The position numbers were made by a program, and so were the translations under genes. From Malaya genurostris (taxonomy: Eukaryota > Arthropoda > Insecta > Diptera > Culicidae), in NCBI RefSeq assembly GCF_030247185.1, contig NC_080571.1, positions 235,692,666-235,756,665 of the forward strand: a stretch of DNA of 64,000 bases. The letters run 5' to 3'. Below the pieces are notes generated by a model. The model had not been told where the DNA came from and searched no databases. It worked only from the letters and a program-made list of their open reading frames with translations. Positions 1 through 11,639 of the stretch are shown in pieces. Position 1 is the first letter of the stretch; each line of letters begins with the position of its first letter.

Positions 1-3000
1 AAAACAAACTCGAAATACTTTATGAAATCAATAACAAAATGTATAAAAATATCAGCTTATTTTATAATTTATAGCAGTTAACCGTTTGGTTCAAATAATA
101 TGATATTTATTAATAAGAGGAATATGTTTTATAAAAACTCAAATCGTTGTGACTATATTAGTATTATATTAGGATAAGAATTCTATGTAAAAGTAATGCT
201 ACGGCGAAGAAAAACTTATGTAAATTGCCTTAAGAAATACACGTATTAATAGAAAAAAAAATGATTTGTCCTAGTATCATTCGATGGTTCTGATTCTTCG
301 CTCATCATTTGTGCGACCGATGCCAAATGTGCTTTAGAAACGTTGAGCAACGTACACACGTCGTTTGTAATATTGTTAATTTGTGATAATCGATTACGCC
401 CGAGATTTGGGAATTTTCGAACTATTTCGTTGGTTCGTACTCGTAAATAGTTTTCAATTTCATAAAATGAGCAAGTTTTTATTTAAAAAAAAAACAACAA
501 TTTACGGCTCAGACCAAGTCTAGTGGCCATTCTCGCCATTCTACTAAAAAGTGATCATTTTCACGTTTCGATTGTTGGGTCATAACACATACAAAAATTA
601 TTTTATCATAAAAACCTTTAGTACTCAATTCGGCGCATCTAATTAGCTAAAAAAGCACTAACCGAACATGGCAATATATTTGTATATACGGAACTAGAAA
701 ATTCAAATTCGTCGAAATACGGAACTAGAAAATTCAAATTACTAGCTATTTACAAAAAATCAGAAGTCTTTCTGGAACGTTTAAATCCATTTGATGCAAA
801 TATTGCATTCAGACGGGGTTGGTTCATGGATCGGTGCCATCGGAACACGATTTGTTTTGTATATGAAACAGGTCATCGGAATTTTAAGGAGCTGTCGACC
901 TACTCGAGTCCGGGATGGGCGAGATTATTTTTATGTGTATATAAAACGCATAAAAAACATTTCGCACATATCAAAGCACCGATTCTGACAATTTATTGAT
1001 TGTTATTCAACTTAAACCAAGCCACAGTTATAACAATCACGTCCCCCTTTTCTTATTTTAGGACAACCCTAGAACGAAAAGAAATAGCTGAGTCAAACTC
1101 TCTATGCCACATCTCCAGGTGATTTTCGTGGTTGAATACATTCCATGCACGATGGCTAGGAGCAACATCCCGTATGACGTAGATCGCAATGTCGTTAAGC
1201 ATGATTCTTCAAACATTTTATTACCTTCGTGGTGCATCGAAACCCCGTTTCATGGAGTGCAACTGTAGTGCACAGCCCGGGAACAGTTCTCCACATACGG
1301 GTGTCATTTTCATTCGGTACATTATTGTGTCGTGCCGGTTGGATGTGCAACTGCTCTGTCGCTATCACAAAAACAGGAGACATGGGACTGAAAGAACGCT
1401 TTTCATTGCACGTCGTTATTGTTATCGTTATTAATTTGTTTTTGAAAATATGACATGCATCTGACCGAGGAACAGAAAGTACCGGGATGCAGACGGACCT
1501 GGGACAATCTAATGGCATAGAATAGAGTAACGAATTATGCAAATTTGATTATTATGGGTACCTAGTGTGATTGGTGGTCGTAAAATTCATTCCACTGGGA
1601 CTAGGATAATCACACGAATGAATGACTGTTTTCAATGTTATATCACTCGTAAGCCACCGATTATGCATAATCTCCTCATCGGCGGATGTATCCGTGAACC
1701 GCAAAACTCTTTTCCGTATTTGACAATGTGCTTAAGCAGAGCACGAAACCGAGATTTCATTCATCAACCAATAATCGCTCGTTCGACACTGAAAATGTTG
1801 AAAACGCCAAAATAAATAGGAAGTTTATTTTGGTCACGTTCAACAACCGGCCATCCGAAGGCGTTGAAGCATTCGCCCGTAGTACTCCGTATAGTGTTTC
1901 ACCCACGCGTCGTAATCAGCTGACGAGGAACAGGTCGTGAAAGGAAACTACAAAATGCGTGTGTTCTTTTTTTTTTTTTTCGTTGACAAGATGGACACAA
2001 ACGTGACGATGAAAGTGAATGTGAGAGGTGTCTCTAATGGATTATGCAATACCGTGGCCGATACGTCACACGGTTTCGCTCTGTTTTCGAACTGTCAATT
2101 GTCAACACTGTTTAACCGAAACTTTTTCCGTGAGGGGAAACGAAGCATACCCTGATGTTACAAGTGTCGTGTTCTGGAATGTCACACTGTTGTGGAAGAA
2201 AACGAAAACAATCCGTCCATCCTAGGTGGGTTGCTGGATTTTGACACTCATTCGACATATTTGGTACGGAAACGACCACATATTGCAAAGTTTTAATACG
2301 ATTAAGCAATGAATCCACTTTAAAAAATGATCTAAAAGGCGCTGAATTCCTCTACGTTGTTTACCAGATAACACCAATTACGTGCAACATGCCAAACAAT
2401 CAACTCACGTAACGTGTTCTAAATTAATTCCACAACCACACCGAAAAGTGCAATTACCCAACTGGCAAATCAACAGCTGATCTGATAAGACTCAAAAACC
2501 GCACTCGGTCTAAACATTGAAAGCTGCTTCCAATTCAGGAAACAAAGAATGCCGTCGGTTGCTGGAGAGGGGGGGCTTGCTCTGAGTACGAGCGTGTAGA
2601 AAATTAGGGAACTTTCACGGGTTCCACCGAGATTGGTGGCCGCCGCCAAGGTAGGACCCTTCTTTTCAAAGTTTTGTTAAACTCAGCCAACTATGACCGC
2701 ATTCCTTCGCCAACCGGCGCTGTAATTAGAGTATTCATTGAGCAATGAAAAAAAAACTAAAAATTAAATTATCACCTTGAATGGTAAGAACTGAAGTGAA
2801 AAGTAGGAGGCAGAAAAAAAATTGTGTATAATACCAACGAATGGCTGGCGCGTAGTTTGTAACATAATCCGGCTGGCGAAGGGGTGTAGGAGCAATGTTC
2901 GTTTTGTTGCTGGTTCACTGTTTTTGCCTTAAGCTCAACATAAACTTTCATGTTCCACTGCATTGCGCTCTCGTTGGGATCGTTTTTTGTGTTCTTTTCG

Positions 3001-3010
3001 CACCGCACTT
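1..3010. other. AT-rich non-coding stretch, no gene recognised
   Basis: I see no recognisable coding region here. Open frames in this stretch are short and do not resemble known proteins. The only structure noted is a 31-bp tandem duplication near 690 and a homopolymer T run near 1970. It may be upstream or intronic sequence of the candidate first exon at 3.04-3.24 kb. Confidence 0.5.
687..740. repeat. 31-bp tandem duplication
   Basis: The motif 'tacggaactagaaaattc' begins at 687 and again at 718, so one 31-bp unit is repeated almost twice. It is a local duplication with no sign of function. Confidence 0.8.
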
Positions 3011-3048
3011 TTTATGTGTAAATCATTTTTTACGAGTTCTTCAGTCGA
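3011..3048 (+). promoter_or_regulatory. Candidate core promoter (TATA-like plus Inr)
   Basis: A perfect arthropod initiator match TCAGTC lies at 3041-3046, with the presumed +1 A at 3043. A TATA-like 'tttatgtgta' sits at 3011-3020, about 23-32 bases upstream. It precedes an ATG-containing open segment that ends at splice-donor-like sites. I saw no DPE at +28. Short motifs of this kind occur by chance, so this is a suggestion only. Confidence 0.25.
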
Positions 3049-3098
3049 CAGTCGCCGATTGTTGGGTCGTTTCTATATTTTTCTGGACAACGACTGCT

Positions 3099-3244
3099 AT
3101 GGCCACTATGGCCTGCCAAGTTGACTTGTGGCGGCGAGCCCGAACCCCATTATCGACAGATTCAGAACGGAATGATCGGAGCAAACTTGCTTGTGTTGTT
3201 GGCCGAAGTGGTAAGCTGGTAAGGATGGTCTCATCAATCATCCG
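3099..3244 (+). CDS. Candidate first coding exon, unknown product
   Basis: An open segment starts at the ATG at 3099 (MATMACQVDLWRR...) and runs for 48 codons. It reaches a consensus-like donor, CG|GTGAGT, at 3244/3245. Two earlier donor-like sites (GTAAGC at 3211 and GTAAGG at 3219) could be used instead. The initiator and TATA-like motifs about 60-90 bp upstream fit a short 5' UTR, and the segment is more GC-rich than its surroundings. The peptide is basic and Arg/Ser-rich and matches no family I recognise. It lies immediately 5' of the 3307-6991 transposon, so any next exon must be beyond it. Without transcript or homology evidence it could be a chance open frame. Confidence 0.25.
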
Positions 3245-3410
3245 GTGAGTCAATTCGAATTCCATTAGTTAGTTTCGTACGTTCTCATAACAAAACTGTC
3301 TAACTAAAGGGTGATTTTTTTGCTGGTATCCTTTTGGCAACACTGTTTTTGACAGATCACGCGTAAATCGTGTTTTGTGTCATTGTCAAACTTTGTCTAT
3401 AATCTATATA

Positions 3411-4694
3411 CAGGGTCCGCCACTAACATTTTTTTGAACTAGCGGTTATTTCGACATTGGTAACCTTAATGTCACTTCTGATTTGACAGAATCTTAGTTT
3501 TATCCTTCCGCTGAACGAAAATGGTTGTGTATACGCTTGAGGAACGCGTGAAAATAGTGCAGTTTTACTTTGAAATGTTGCGGAATATGTGCGAAAATTG
3601 CGTATGAAAATGGGAAGAAAAGAGGCGCCGTCAGCTCCGTATGTGCGTTTTCTTTTGAAAAGATTGAGAGAAATTAGCACTATTATTGACAAACCAACGC
3701 GTGATAAGCCAAAACAGTGCGCACAACCGAGAATATCGCTGCTGTTGCCGAGAGTGTGCGTGAGACGCCAGGAACATCAGTGAACCGTCGATCCTACAAT
3801 TGAACATTTCGGAGACATCGCTGAGACGAAATTTGCATAAAGACCTTGGTACGACACCGTACAAAGTTCAATTTTTTCAGGAGTTGAAACGAGACTATCC
3901 GATGCGTTTTCGCTTCCCCAACTGGGCTTGCGATCAGCTTGAAGAAGACGCCTATTTTTGCCAAAAAATCATCTTCTCGGATGAGGCACATTTTCATCTC
4001 GGCAGGTTTGTTAATAATCAAAATTGTCGCATCTGGGGGACGGAAAACCCGCACGTTATCATGGAGAAGCCGGTGCATCCTCCGAGAGTGACGGTTTGGT
4101 GCGGATTTTGGTCTGGCGGCAGCATTGGGCCATTTTTCTTAGAAAATGAGGCTGGAGCCGCCGCCACGATCAATGGCGAGCGCTACCGCGCCATGATTAG
4201 CGATTGGTTCTTCCCGTTACTTGAAGAGGAAGACTTGGACACTATTTGGTTCCAACAAGACGGCGCTCCGTGCCACACAGCCAACGCTACGATCGATCTT
4301 CTGCGCACAGTCTTCGAAGATCGAATTATCAGTCGAAATTCGGATGTCGTTTAGCCGCCTTGGAGCTGTGATTTGACGCCATTAGACTATTATTTTTGGG
4401 GGGCTGTCAAAGATAAGTGTTATGTGGACAAGCCAGAGACAATTCAAGCCCTGAAGGACAACATTCGTGCAGCCATAGCTGAAATAAAGTTGCATACAAT
4501 CGAAAATGTACTCAAAAACTATACCGACCGTATGGCGTACTGCAAGGCCAGCCGAGGCAGCCATTTGAATAAAATTATATTCCACAATTAACCGGAAGAA
4601 TTGTACTTTAAAATGAAAAAATAAATTTTGAAATCGGATGAACCGTTTGTGTTTTACTGCATGTTTTTTTTAACATGTTACATGGCGGACCCTG
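3411..4694 (+). mobile_element. DD41D rosa-like mariner, 1,284 bp
   Basis: Perfect 12-bp terminal inverted repeats 'cagggtccgcca' and 'tggcggaccctg' bound the element, with TA on each side (3409-3410 and 4695-4696). It carries one transposase pseudogene on the plus strand. It sits inside the older element at 3307-6991. Both belong to the same broad lineage, since both encode FSDEAHF and NCRIW motifs. Confidence 0.9.
3521..4591 (+). pseudogene. DD41D mariner transposase pseudogene
   Basis: Tc1/mariner transposases cut and paste their own element in the nucleus. The frame opens at the ATG at 3521 (MVVYTLEERVKIVQFYF), where the N-terminal DNA-binding helix-turn-helix should be. It is then broken by frameshifts up to about 3800. 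From 3800 a long open stretch carries the catalytic domain: FSDEAHF (first Asp), NCRIWG, VTVWCGFW, IWFQQDGAPCHTA (second Asp, codon 4259-4261) and CDLTPLDYYFWG (third Asp, codon 4385-4387). There are 41 codons between the last two Asp residues, hence DD41D as in rosa-type elements. An in-frame TAG at 4351-4353 replaces the expected Trp before PPWSCD. The C-terminus ends at 4591 just inside the right repeat. All three catalytic residues persist, but nonsense and frameshift changes make it non-functional. Confidence 0.88.
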
Positions 4695-4696
4695 TA

Positions 4697-6570
4697 TATA
4701 AAATAATAGTGGAAAAAGTGTGTGTAGCTAATGTTCTCTGGTATGCGCTGACCGATCTGCAAATGATTTTTTTTGTTCGAAAGCTTACGTTTATGCGGAG
4801 GTTTTAGGCTATATTACATAAGCAAAATCCTTTGGGAAAGTAGAGAAAATCTTGAAAAATGTTTTGTATGGACTTAGAAATTTTCCACTCAATGCATGCT
4901 AGCTCTTCGATGATTGTTTGGCGCATATCGAGTTGTGTAATGCTTGCCCGCTGAAGAGCAAAATAAGAATACCAGATTATCAATAAAATCGTTTGGTGCC
5001 AAACGAGCTTATTTGTATTCAAATTTTATTGAGCCTAGTTGATTCACGTGTTTCTTTATTTCGAACGTCATGTTTAATTAGTATGGGCGTCAAATGAACA
5101 GCATACAAGTTTCACGTTTTCAATATATAAATTGTGTTCAATGTCATCAATTCAAATTAAAGAACAAAATAAAAAAAGAAAGTGATTGACGAGAGCACGT
5201 TATTTTATGATTCGTTGTTTTCTTTAAATTCCAGAAATGTGAATCTCTACCTTCATGGCATTATTGTTGTCACAATGCGCTGAACTTTCATTCAAAAACA
5301 ACAAGATTGAAGTGTGCAATGGAACAATTCCATTCGAATCCAAAGATTGTTTTATGTTTTTTTCGGCTTAAATTTTACATAAGCATTACCAATGCCCGAA
5401 AAGTAAAATTAGCATCACCAGTTGGGGCCATACTTCTTGAATGTAGTCATACTTCTTGAATTTCAGTAGATTACCCCAAATAAAACTGTTACAAAAGTAC
5501 ATTCAATTGATAAATGAAATAAATTTGGAGTGAAATGCGAATATAATTTGGAAGGATAACGGCTCCCTCGTTCATCGCAACTTCAGTACTCATTTCATAT
5601 GCGAAAACTGATTGTCAGAGTGAGATCTGCTATCTCTGTTCGATAGATTGACTCTCAGGGTAAGTTGGAAATAGGTGTTTGCGTCGCTATAACAGTAGTA
5701 CTGAATAATTTTCGAACTATTTCTGTCAAATCCATTCACCTTTAGCCCAAGTACATTCACCTGGCTTGATACCTTGGGAGATTTTGTGCGAATTTTTCTC
5801 AAAATTTCCTCCAAATATTGGAAAATGTTTCCAATGTCAAGTGTGGTTATTCATTTGGGTCCAAACGTCTTCAATTGGCCCAGGCACGATCCTAATTATC
5901 AAAATGTTTTTGGGCATATTTTTCTCTAAACATCGGTTTTTGCAGAGTACTTCGACATTTCAAATTATTTGCGTTCCGTACAATATACTCTAATCAGCAC
6001 TTCTGCTGCTTTTACGGACATCATCATAGAAGGATCAGCACTTCTGCTGCTTTTACAGACATAGGGGGTTCGGGAATCACCACATCGACATTTTTCACTT
6101 CTTTGAAACAGGTCGTTTAATTATTCTGATTTTGTGAGTGTTCGAAATAATTTCCATCCAAAGATTATTTTTCAGCGATGTCATTCAAATTTAATCGTCA
6201 TTTTCCCATCCATTTAGCTTTCATATTACCGTCAATAAAGCACAAACGTAATCGTAAGTAGTTAGTGTCATGAAGTTTCAGTTTTTACATGGAGAATTGT
6301 ACGTTGCCTGTTCGCGTATTGGCAAACCATCGGTTTGACATACTTTTACCGAAAATATAGAGACAAAAAATGTTTTTTATCGCAGTGGAGCTATTCTCAA
6401 CCTGTGGTCCGCGATCTAAAAACGCTCAGTTTATCAACAATAACCATTAAAATTGATTGAAAGAAGTATTGATTTTTTCACATCTAATCTAATAGTATTG
6501 CGCTACGAAGTGTGCAGGGGTCCACTAGTTTAATCATAAATTGTCGTTTGGTTTATAACTTAATCATGAA
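4697..6570. other. Unassigned sequence inside the decayed mariner
   Basis: I see no transposase motif or gene in this 1.9-kb stretch. It is AT-rich and contains a short direct duplication near 6.0 kb. It lies between two parts of one mariner and is probably inserted or rearranged repeat sequence. Confidence 0.4.
5994..6062. repeat. Short direct duplication
   Basis: 'tcagcacttctgctgctttt' occurs at about 5994 and again at about 6033, followed each time by a similar 'acNgacat' tail. The result is two copies of a unit of roughly 39 bp. Confidence 0.7.
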
Positions 6571-6885
6571 TGGGCGCTGGCAAAGTTGAAAGAAGATCCA
6601 CTTCTCTATCGAAAAATTGTGTTCAGCGACGAAGCTCATTTCCGGTTGAATGGATACGTCAACAAGCAAAATTGCCGCATCTGGAATGAAGTACAGCCAA
6701 AAGCATTGCAAGAGCTACCAATGCATCCCGAAAAAGTCACTGTTTGGTGTGGATTATGGACCGGTGGCAGTATTCGTGAAATACCGGCCGATATATTGGA
6801 AAAAGTGTGCCAAAATTAGACCTTGCACATGGGCCATCTAAAGCGGAGCCTCGGCCAACATTCGCATGAAATCTTCAAACATTGA
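6571..6885 (+). pseudogene. Mariner transposase fragment of the outer element
   Basis: The reading begins WALAKLKEDPLLYRKI and continues with VFSDEAHFRLNGYVNKQNC and VTVWCGLWTGGSI. It then jumps directly to REIPADILEKVCQN, which in relatives lies near the C-terminus, and ends at the stop codon at 6883-6885. An internal deletion has therefore removed the segment with the second and third catalytic Asp residues. An in-frame TAG follows KVCQN. Only the first catalytic Asp (FSDEAHF) remains. It is closely related in motif content to the nested DD41D transposase. Confidence 0.8.
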
Positions 6886-6991
6886 ATTATATTGATCGTT
6901 CTATCGATTCCAATAAAGATTTCATCAAATTTCTCAACTATTTTGGCTTTTTTTGAAAATCAAATCCTATACATCTTTAAAAATCACCCTT

Positions 6992-8350
6992 TACTTGTCA
7001 AAGTTATAATATTTTCAGAGCTGCCACTTATCGATAAATTTATTAAACAGTTTGCTTTCGTGTTTCATTCGATACAGTCCACACGCTCAATCGAGAGGAC
7101 AATAACGTGAAAGTCATTTACCGGGCGACAATGAGCTACATTGATTCTTGAACATCTTTAGCGATCGTCGATTTAGTCGTTTCAAATAAGCAATTTTACG
7201 GAAAACTGACAGTCTACATGCCAAGTTTAGCCTCTGAGGTGTATTTTTGCTAATTGGTACTTCCTCTATGCTAGACATTTTCTCCGAGATGACTGAACCG
7301 TTTTTCACAAATTTGAATTCAAATGAAAGATCCCATAACTACCATAACCTGCTTTTGAACTTTATCCTGATCCGATCTCCGGTTCCAGGATACAAGGTGA
7401 TATGAACCAAAAAAATGAAAAAAATATGCACTCACTTTTCTCAGAGATGGCTCAATCGATTCAAATGAAAGATACATGAGTATTTTTTTAAATGACTGAT
7501 ACATGTTGACCTTGCCGACGTTAGATATTAGATTTCAGCTTACAACGAACTTTAACGAATATTACAAGGTGTGTTGGACAAATTCGAGGTAAACTATTTA
7601 AAGCAAATAGTTTTATTGATTTTCGAAGTATTCTCTTAATGAACATCTAAACACATTGGCATGCGACCGAACCAATTCTAAGACACTCTCCCTACTCCGA
7701 AGAAGGTATCTACAAATTATGATTATTTTAATTGTTTGTACAAGTGATGATAATTTGGTTCTATTTGATTAAATTAAAGCTTTCACAAATCATGACAAAA
7801 AATTGTTTATTGATAGTACAATAAAATATCGTAGGATCAAAATCCGTAAAAAAAATGTGGGCTAGCAATTGTTCCAAAACTTATGGCAAAAAGTATTGCT
7901 TGTGGAATGGTGTTTTTACACGCGCTTAGTACAACGAAGAGCGGAATTGTAAATGCTCATGTTAGTACCAATCAGTGTTGGGCAAAAAATCAAAATTTCG
8001 AAAATCGCAACCGCAATTTTTTACAAGTGTTTATCAGACAAACAAAAATCATCAATCAGAAAACTCAATGAATAAAGGTTCACTACTGATTTTTTGCAAA
8101 CACGATTCTCGCAGAAAATGATCTCACATGGCAAAAAATCAGTTGTGAAAAGTTCACTAGCGAACATTCGTCTTGATGATGTTTAAGAAAAAAATTCGCA
8201 CATCAAATATATCTGATATGATTCCCGAACAAAAGATTTTCGGAAACTAAACTTTCATAGCCGTTCTATTTCAACACTTTGCAGAATACAATTCACCGAT
8301 GATCAAAAACTGAACTGAAAATGTACAGTGCAGGTAGTGTGATTGAGTGG
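6992..8350. other. Non-coding, mostly old repeat sequence
   Basis: No gene seen. About 7300-7490 there is an inverted, degenerate copy of the culicid repeat that elsewhere reads 'tctcagagatggct' together with 'gaaccggaagt'-type motifs. The rest is AT-rich and featureless to me. Confidence 0.4.
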
Positions 8351-8359
8351 GTAATGTGA

Positions 8360-8655
8360 ATAGTGATGATGTATTTGAGGTTTATTCAGCAATGGTGGTA
8401 GAGTAACATCATCAATAAAAGCAGCAAGTGCTGTGATTAAAAATAGCTATAATGATATAAAAACATTATTAAAAAACCATTCACAAGGCATGTCATGCTG
8501 ATGGTTAAAAATATTTCCCAATTTAACTTGAATATCATACGCAGAAGTAACAGGAGCATAGGTTATCGCTACGCTAATTCAAAACTGCCATTGAAATGCT
8601 GCACCTGCTGCGTGTTCGAGACATGTACAATCCTGCACTCCTGTTACTTTTATAC
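8360..8655 (+). repeat. Dispersed repeat, copy 1 (inverted relative at 21.6 kb)
   Basis: From 'agcagcaagtgctgtgatta' to 'ataggttatcgctacgc' this segment matches the reverse complement of 21588-21775 over about 190 bp with small differences. Its outer part is itself a small palindrome: 'aagtaacaggagc' at about 8546 and 'gcactcctgttactt' at about 8636. The motif 'aaagtaacaggagca' recurs near 42060. It behaves like a MITE family with foldback ends, but I could not define target duplications. Confidence 0.6.
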
Positions 8656-8659
8656 ATTA

Positions 8660-11420
8660 AATTCATGCTAAATAGCATTATATTTGGTTAAATCAAAATA
8701 GTGCAGTGTAATCAACCAGCTGGAATTAAAACAGCTTTTCGTCGCTATGATCGCTATTTGAAATGTGGAAAAAAATATTGTTGTTCATATCGACCACCCT
8801 ACGTGCATCGAAAATATTAATCATTATTTCTCAGTTGCGAATTTATTCAGTAGAGATTTTTTTATAGCCGAAATCTTGCACGAATCACTTCGGTGTCGAA
8901 CTTAAGCTTAAAGGAAATTCAGCATCGAAGTATCATCGGAGACTCTTCTCATTTTCGATTATTATGAGTTTTTTTAGAAATTCTCTTGAACTGATTTTTT
9001 CACAAGTGATATTGAAATAAACTTTTTCTGATCGTGATTTTCAGATTAATGACTGGTACTGGCATATTTGAGAATCCATTTAACGACTGATGATGACTGA
9101 TTATGCGGCCGAAATGTCGAATTATATTTCCTGCATAAGCTATCAATAGTCCGTTTAAATTTGACACAAAACTGTTTCAATTTGAAGGTTTTGTTAGTTG
9201 GGTCGTGTGACGACCGACTTTGGTCGGTTCGGTTTTCAGATCATGATTCCGTAAGTACCGTAACAGTGTAAAATAGTGGTCAAAAACCTTAAAATGGAAC
9301 TCACTTCATTTTCTCAGAGATAGCAGAAACTAATTCTATAAACATAAGCTTAAATGAAAGACATTGTTCATTGCGACGGTTGCTAAAATAGAAAAACTTA
9401 CTTACAAACTGAAAAGGTTATGTTGATTTGTTCCCATTATTGATTTTTATTCAAGTTCCAAAAAAAATTCTTCGGAAGCATCCTCTAGTGATATTTACAA
9501 TAATTTGAGTATTATGAAAAACGAAAAAATGACATTTTAAAGCTTTATTCAATGAATAACAATTTGTCTACATGCCCACATAGTGATTTTTCAAAACAAA
9601 AACTACCAAATCTTTCGAAGTTTGGGATCAGACAGTAGTCCGAGGGAGACAATTCGGACAAATAAAGAGGATGAGGACGATCTTGTGTGTCGCTTCGTTC
9701 GTGTACATATATTCCGCCGTGAAATCCAAAGAACCACTGAGCCCTATAATATTTATCCACCTTTTCTATGATTTCCTTCGGCAAAAAAATTTCTAAAAAA
9801 AAATGTTTCACAGAAGAAAGAAAATGATTATTTTTTTCAGACTCAACATGATGCCAAACACGTAAAAGAAAATCGGTAGCCAAAACAAAACAAACGGCTG
9901 TATCGGGTCGAATTTTGACATTTAGGTTTGCGATTTGCTTGCGATGGCAGCGCAGAATTGGAATGCCTCACCCACTTTATAGTACAGTTTGGCGCTATCC
10001 GATTAGCATTTCTTTCTAATGACATAGAGTTCTTTTACCGGAATACAGTTCACCTGTTTGTTTTATAAATTAGATATTTTTGTAGCTGGATTTTGTTCAA
10101 AAAGGTTTCTGAATTCCAAACCTGCTAAAATACTTTTACACCATGTAACCACTCAAAGTAATGCAGTCTGCTACACAGATACCATTTCCCGGGCCTAAAA
10201 AATTGAACAACTCAATTTGATCACACCGGTTACAAATACCTTCTTCAAACGATCATCCGTTAGCCATTCTGATTTCGACATGACCGGCATGCAATTCGCA
10301 TCCCAAAGCATCTATTCCAATCAATAAAAAGAGAGTCGTTCGTGTCGAGCCAATTAGAGCCGTTTTTTTTGCTAAACACGCCAATCATCCAACTGTGAAA
10401 AACCACAATTCTATTGAAATTGTACCAAGTGAAGCCCTCGGGGCTCCCTCACCGGTGAAAACCCTCGTGTCTTATGCGAGATGGGGTCACGTCTTTCGTA
10501 CGGCTATTTTCGAGCAGTCTCTTCGCATATCATTAGCATTCTGCCATGATGAGAAACACAGGCTCTGTCGCAGATTTTGGCCTATGATTGTTGCAAATTT
10601 GCTTGGCTTTTGTTGGATCGCTTGGACCTTCCTTCCAAACATAGCAGCAGAAAAGAGCACTAACGGGAATCCTCATCGAATATTCTTCAAGACCTGTTTT
10701 TCGGCCGGGTGTGCTTTGCCCCTTTCTTTAAATCCTAAAAGCAATCTGTAGCTCGCGGATTTCTGGATATCTTACGAATGGGAATTGGTTGTTGTTATTT
10801 TCTTTTATAGACCCTCTGCCTGTTTCCTCTTCTGCTGCTGGAGGTCGTTAGGAGCCGTAATCTGATGGTCCGAACGAAACAAGTTTCGCACTATTGTTTG
10901 TGCATGAAATTCCACAAGTTGAGAATATTTCACGATAGAAACGTGGACAAGGTCTTAGGTCCTAGCCAAGCTGATTTTTAGCGATAACCTTTCGGCGTGT
11001 CTTTCAATTATGTGACAGTTTTTTTTTTCGATTTACGAAGATCAGTCGTAGCATGTGGCAATCTATTACGCGGCCACCCTCTACCTAAAACCTCCACACA
11101 AGCAAATACGACAAGCTCGGCTGGCCACCAAGCCAATTAACAGTGAATTGATGTGCCAAGCTAGCAGTTCGTGCCGAATTTGGAAAGATCATCTGGGATA
11201 ATTACTAGTTTGTGAATGGACTTATCTAATATAGTAAACGATTCGTTCGACGAAATACCGATGGCTGTGAAATAACAATTTCAAAAAGTGTAACGGCAAT
11301 ACTGGCAGCACAGTAGAGGGCGGGGAGAAAGGCTATAACGTTTTTATAGAGTCAAACTGATTAACAAACACCGAATTTCATTTAAAACTGAATTTCAGAA
11401 AACTGTAACGATTTAAACAA
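8660..11420. other. Non-coding stretch with scattered old repeat fragments
   Basis: No host gene recognised. A culicid repeat fragment with 'ttttctcagagatagc' lies near 9310, and a possible mariner C-terminal fragment lies near 9.6 kb on the minus strand. The open frame at 10395-10751 resembles nothing I know. Confidence 0.4.
9545..9660 (-). pseudogene. Possible mariner transposase C-terminal remnant
   Basis: On the minus strand the peptide LSPSDYCLIPNF resembles the LAPSDYxLFPNL motif around the third catalytic Asp of mariner transposases. It is followed by a weakly similar KSLCG segment before a stop. No other motif or terminal repeat was found, so this could be coincidence. Confidence 0.3.
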
Positions 11421-11639
11421 GTGAATGTTTCTACGATTTGGAATAATCTCGAACGTCACGATGGCACAGCTTTCCTACGTATGATAATCGCTTTCATAGC
11501 AAATCTTATGATAATACAAAATATTTTTCCAAAGTACCAAAACTCAATCTCGTCGTTGCTCAATTCTAAGCAAAATAAAAATCACACCACCAGTTTGCTC
11601 TGCGATTTATGCAAATTTTATGAAAGCTTCAAACGAGAT

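Larger units (their letters stand above)
3307..6991 (+). mobile_element. Decayed mariner-like element interrupted by a second mariner
   Basis: The left terminus 'aagggtgattttt' at 3307 is matched by its inverse 'aaaaatcaccctt' ending at 6991. Both ends are flanked by TA (3305-3306 and 6992-6993), the Tc1/mariner target duplication. Inside the right end are transposase codons at 6571-6885. The left portion holds only about 100 bp of this element before a different mariner (3411-4694) begins. The stretch 4697-6570 has no recognisable transposase and is probably later insertions or highly diverged sequence. The element is dead: most of its transposase, including two catalytic aspartates, is missing. 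Confidence 0.75.

Noticed and set aside
10395..10751. 118-codon open frame
   Set aside because: No domain, no start context and unremarkable composition. Probably chance.
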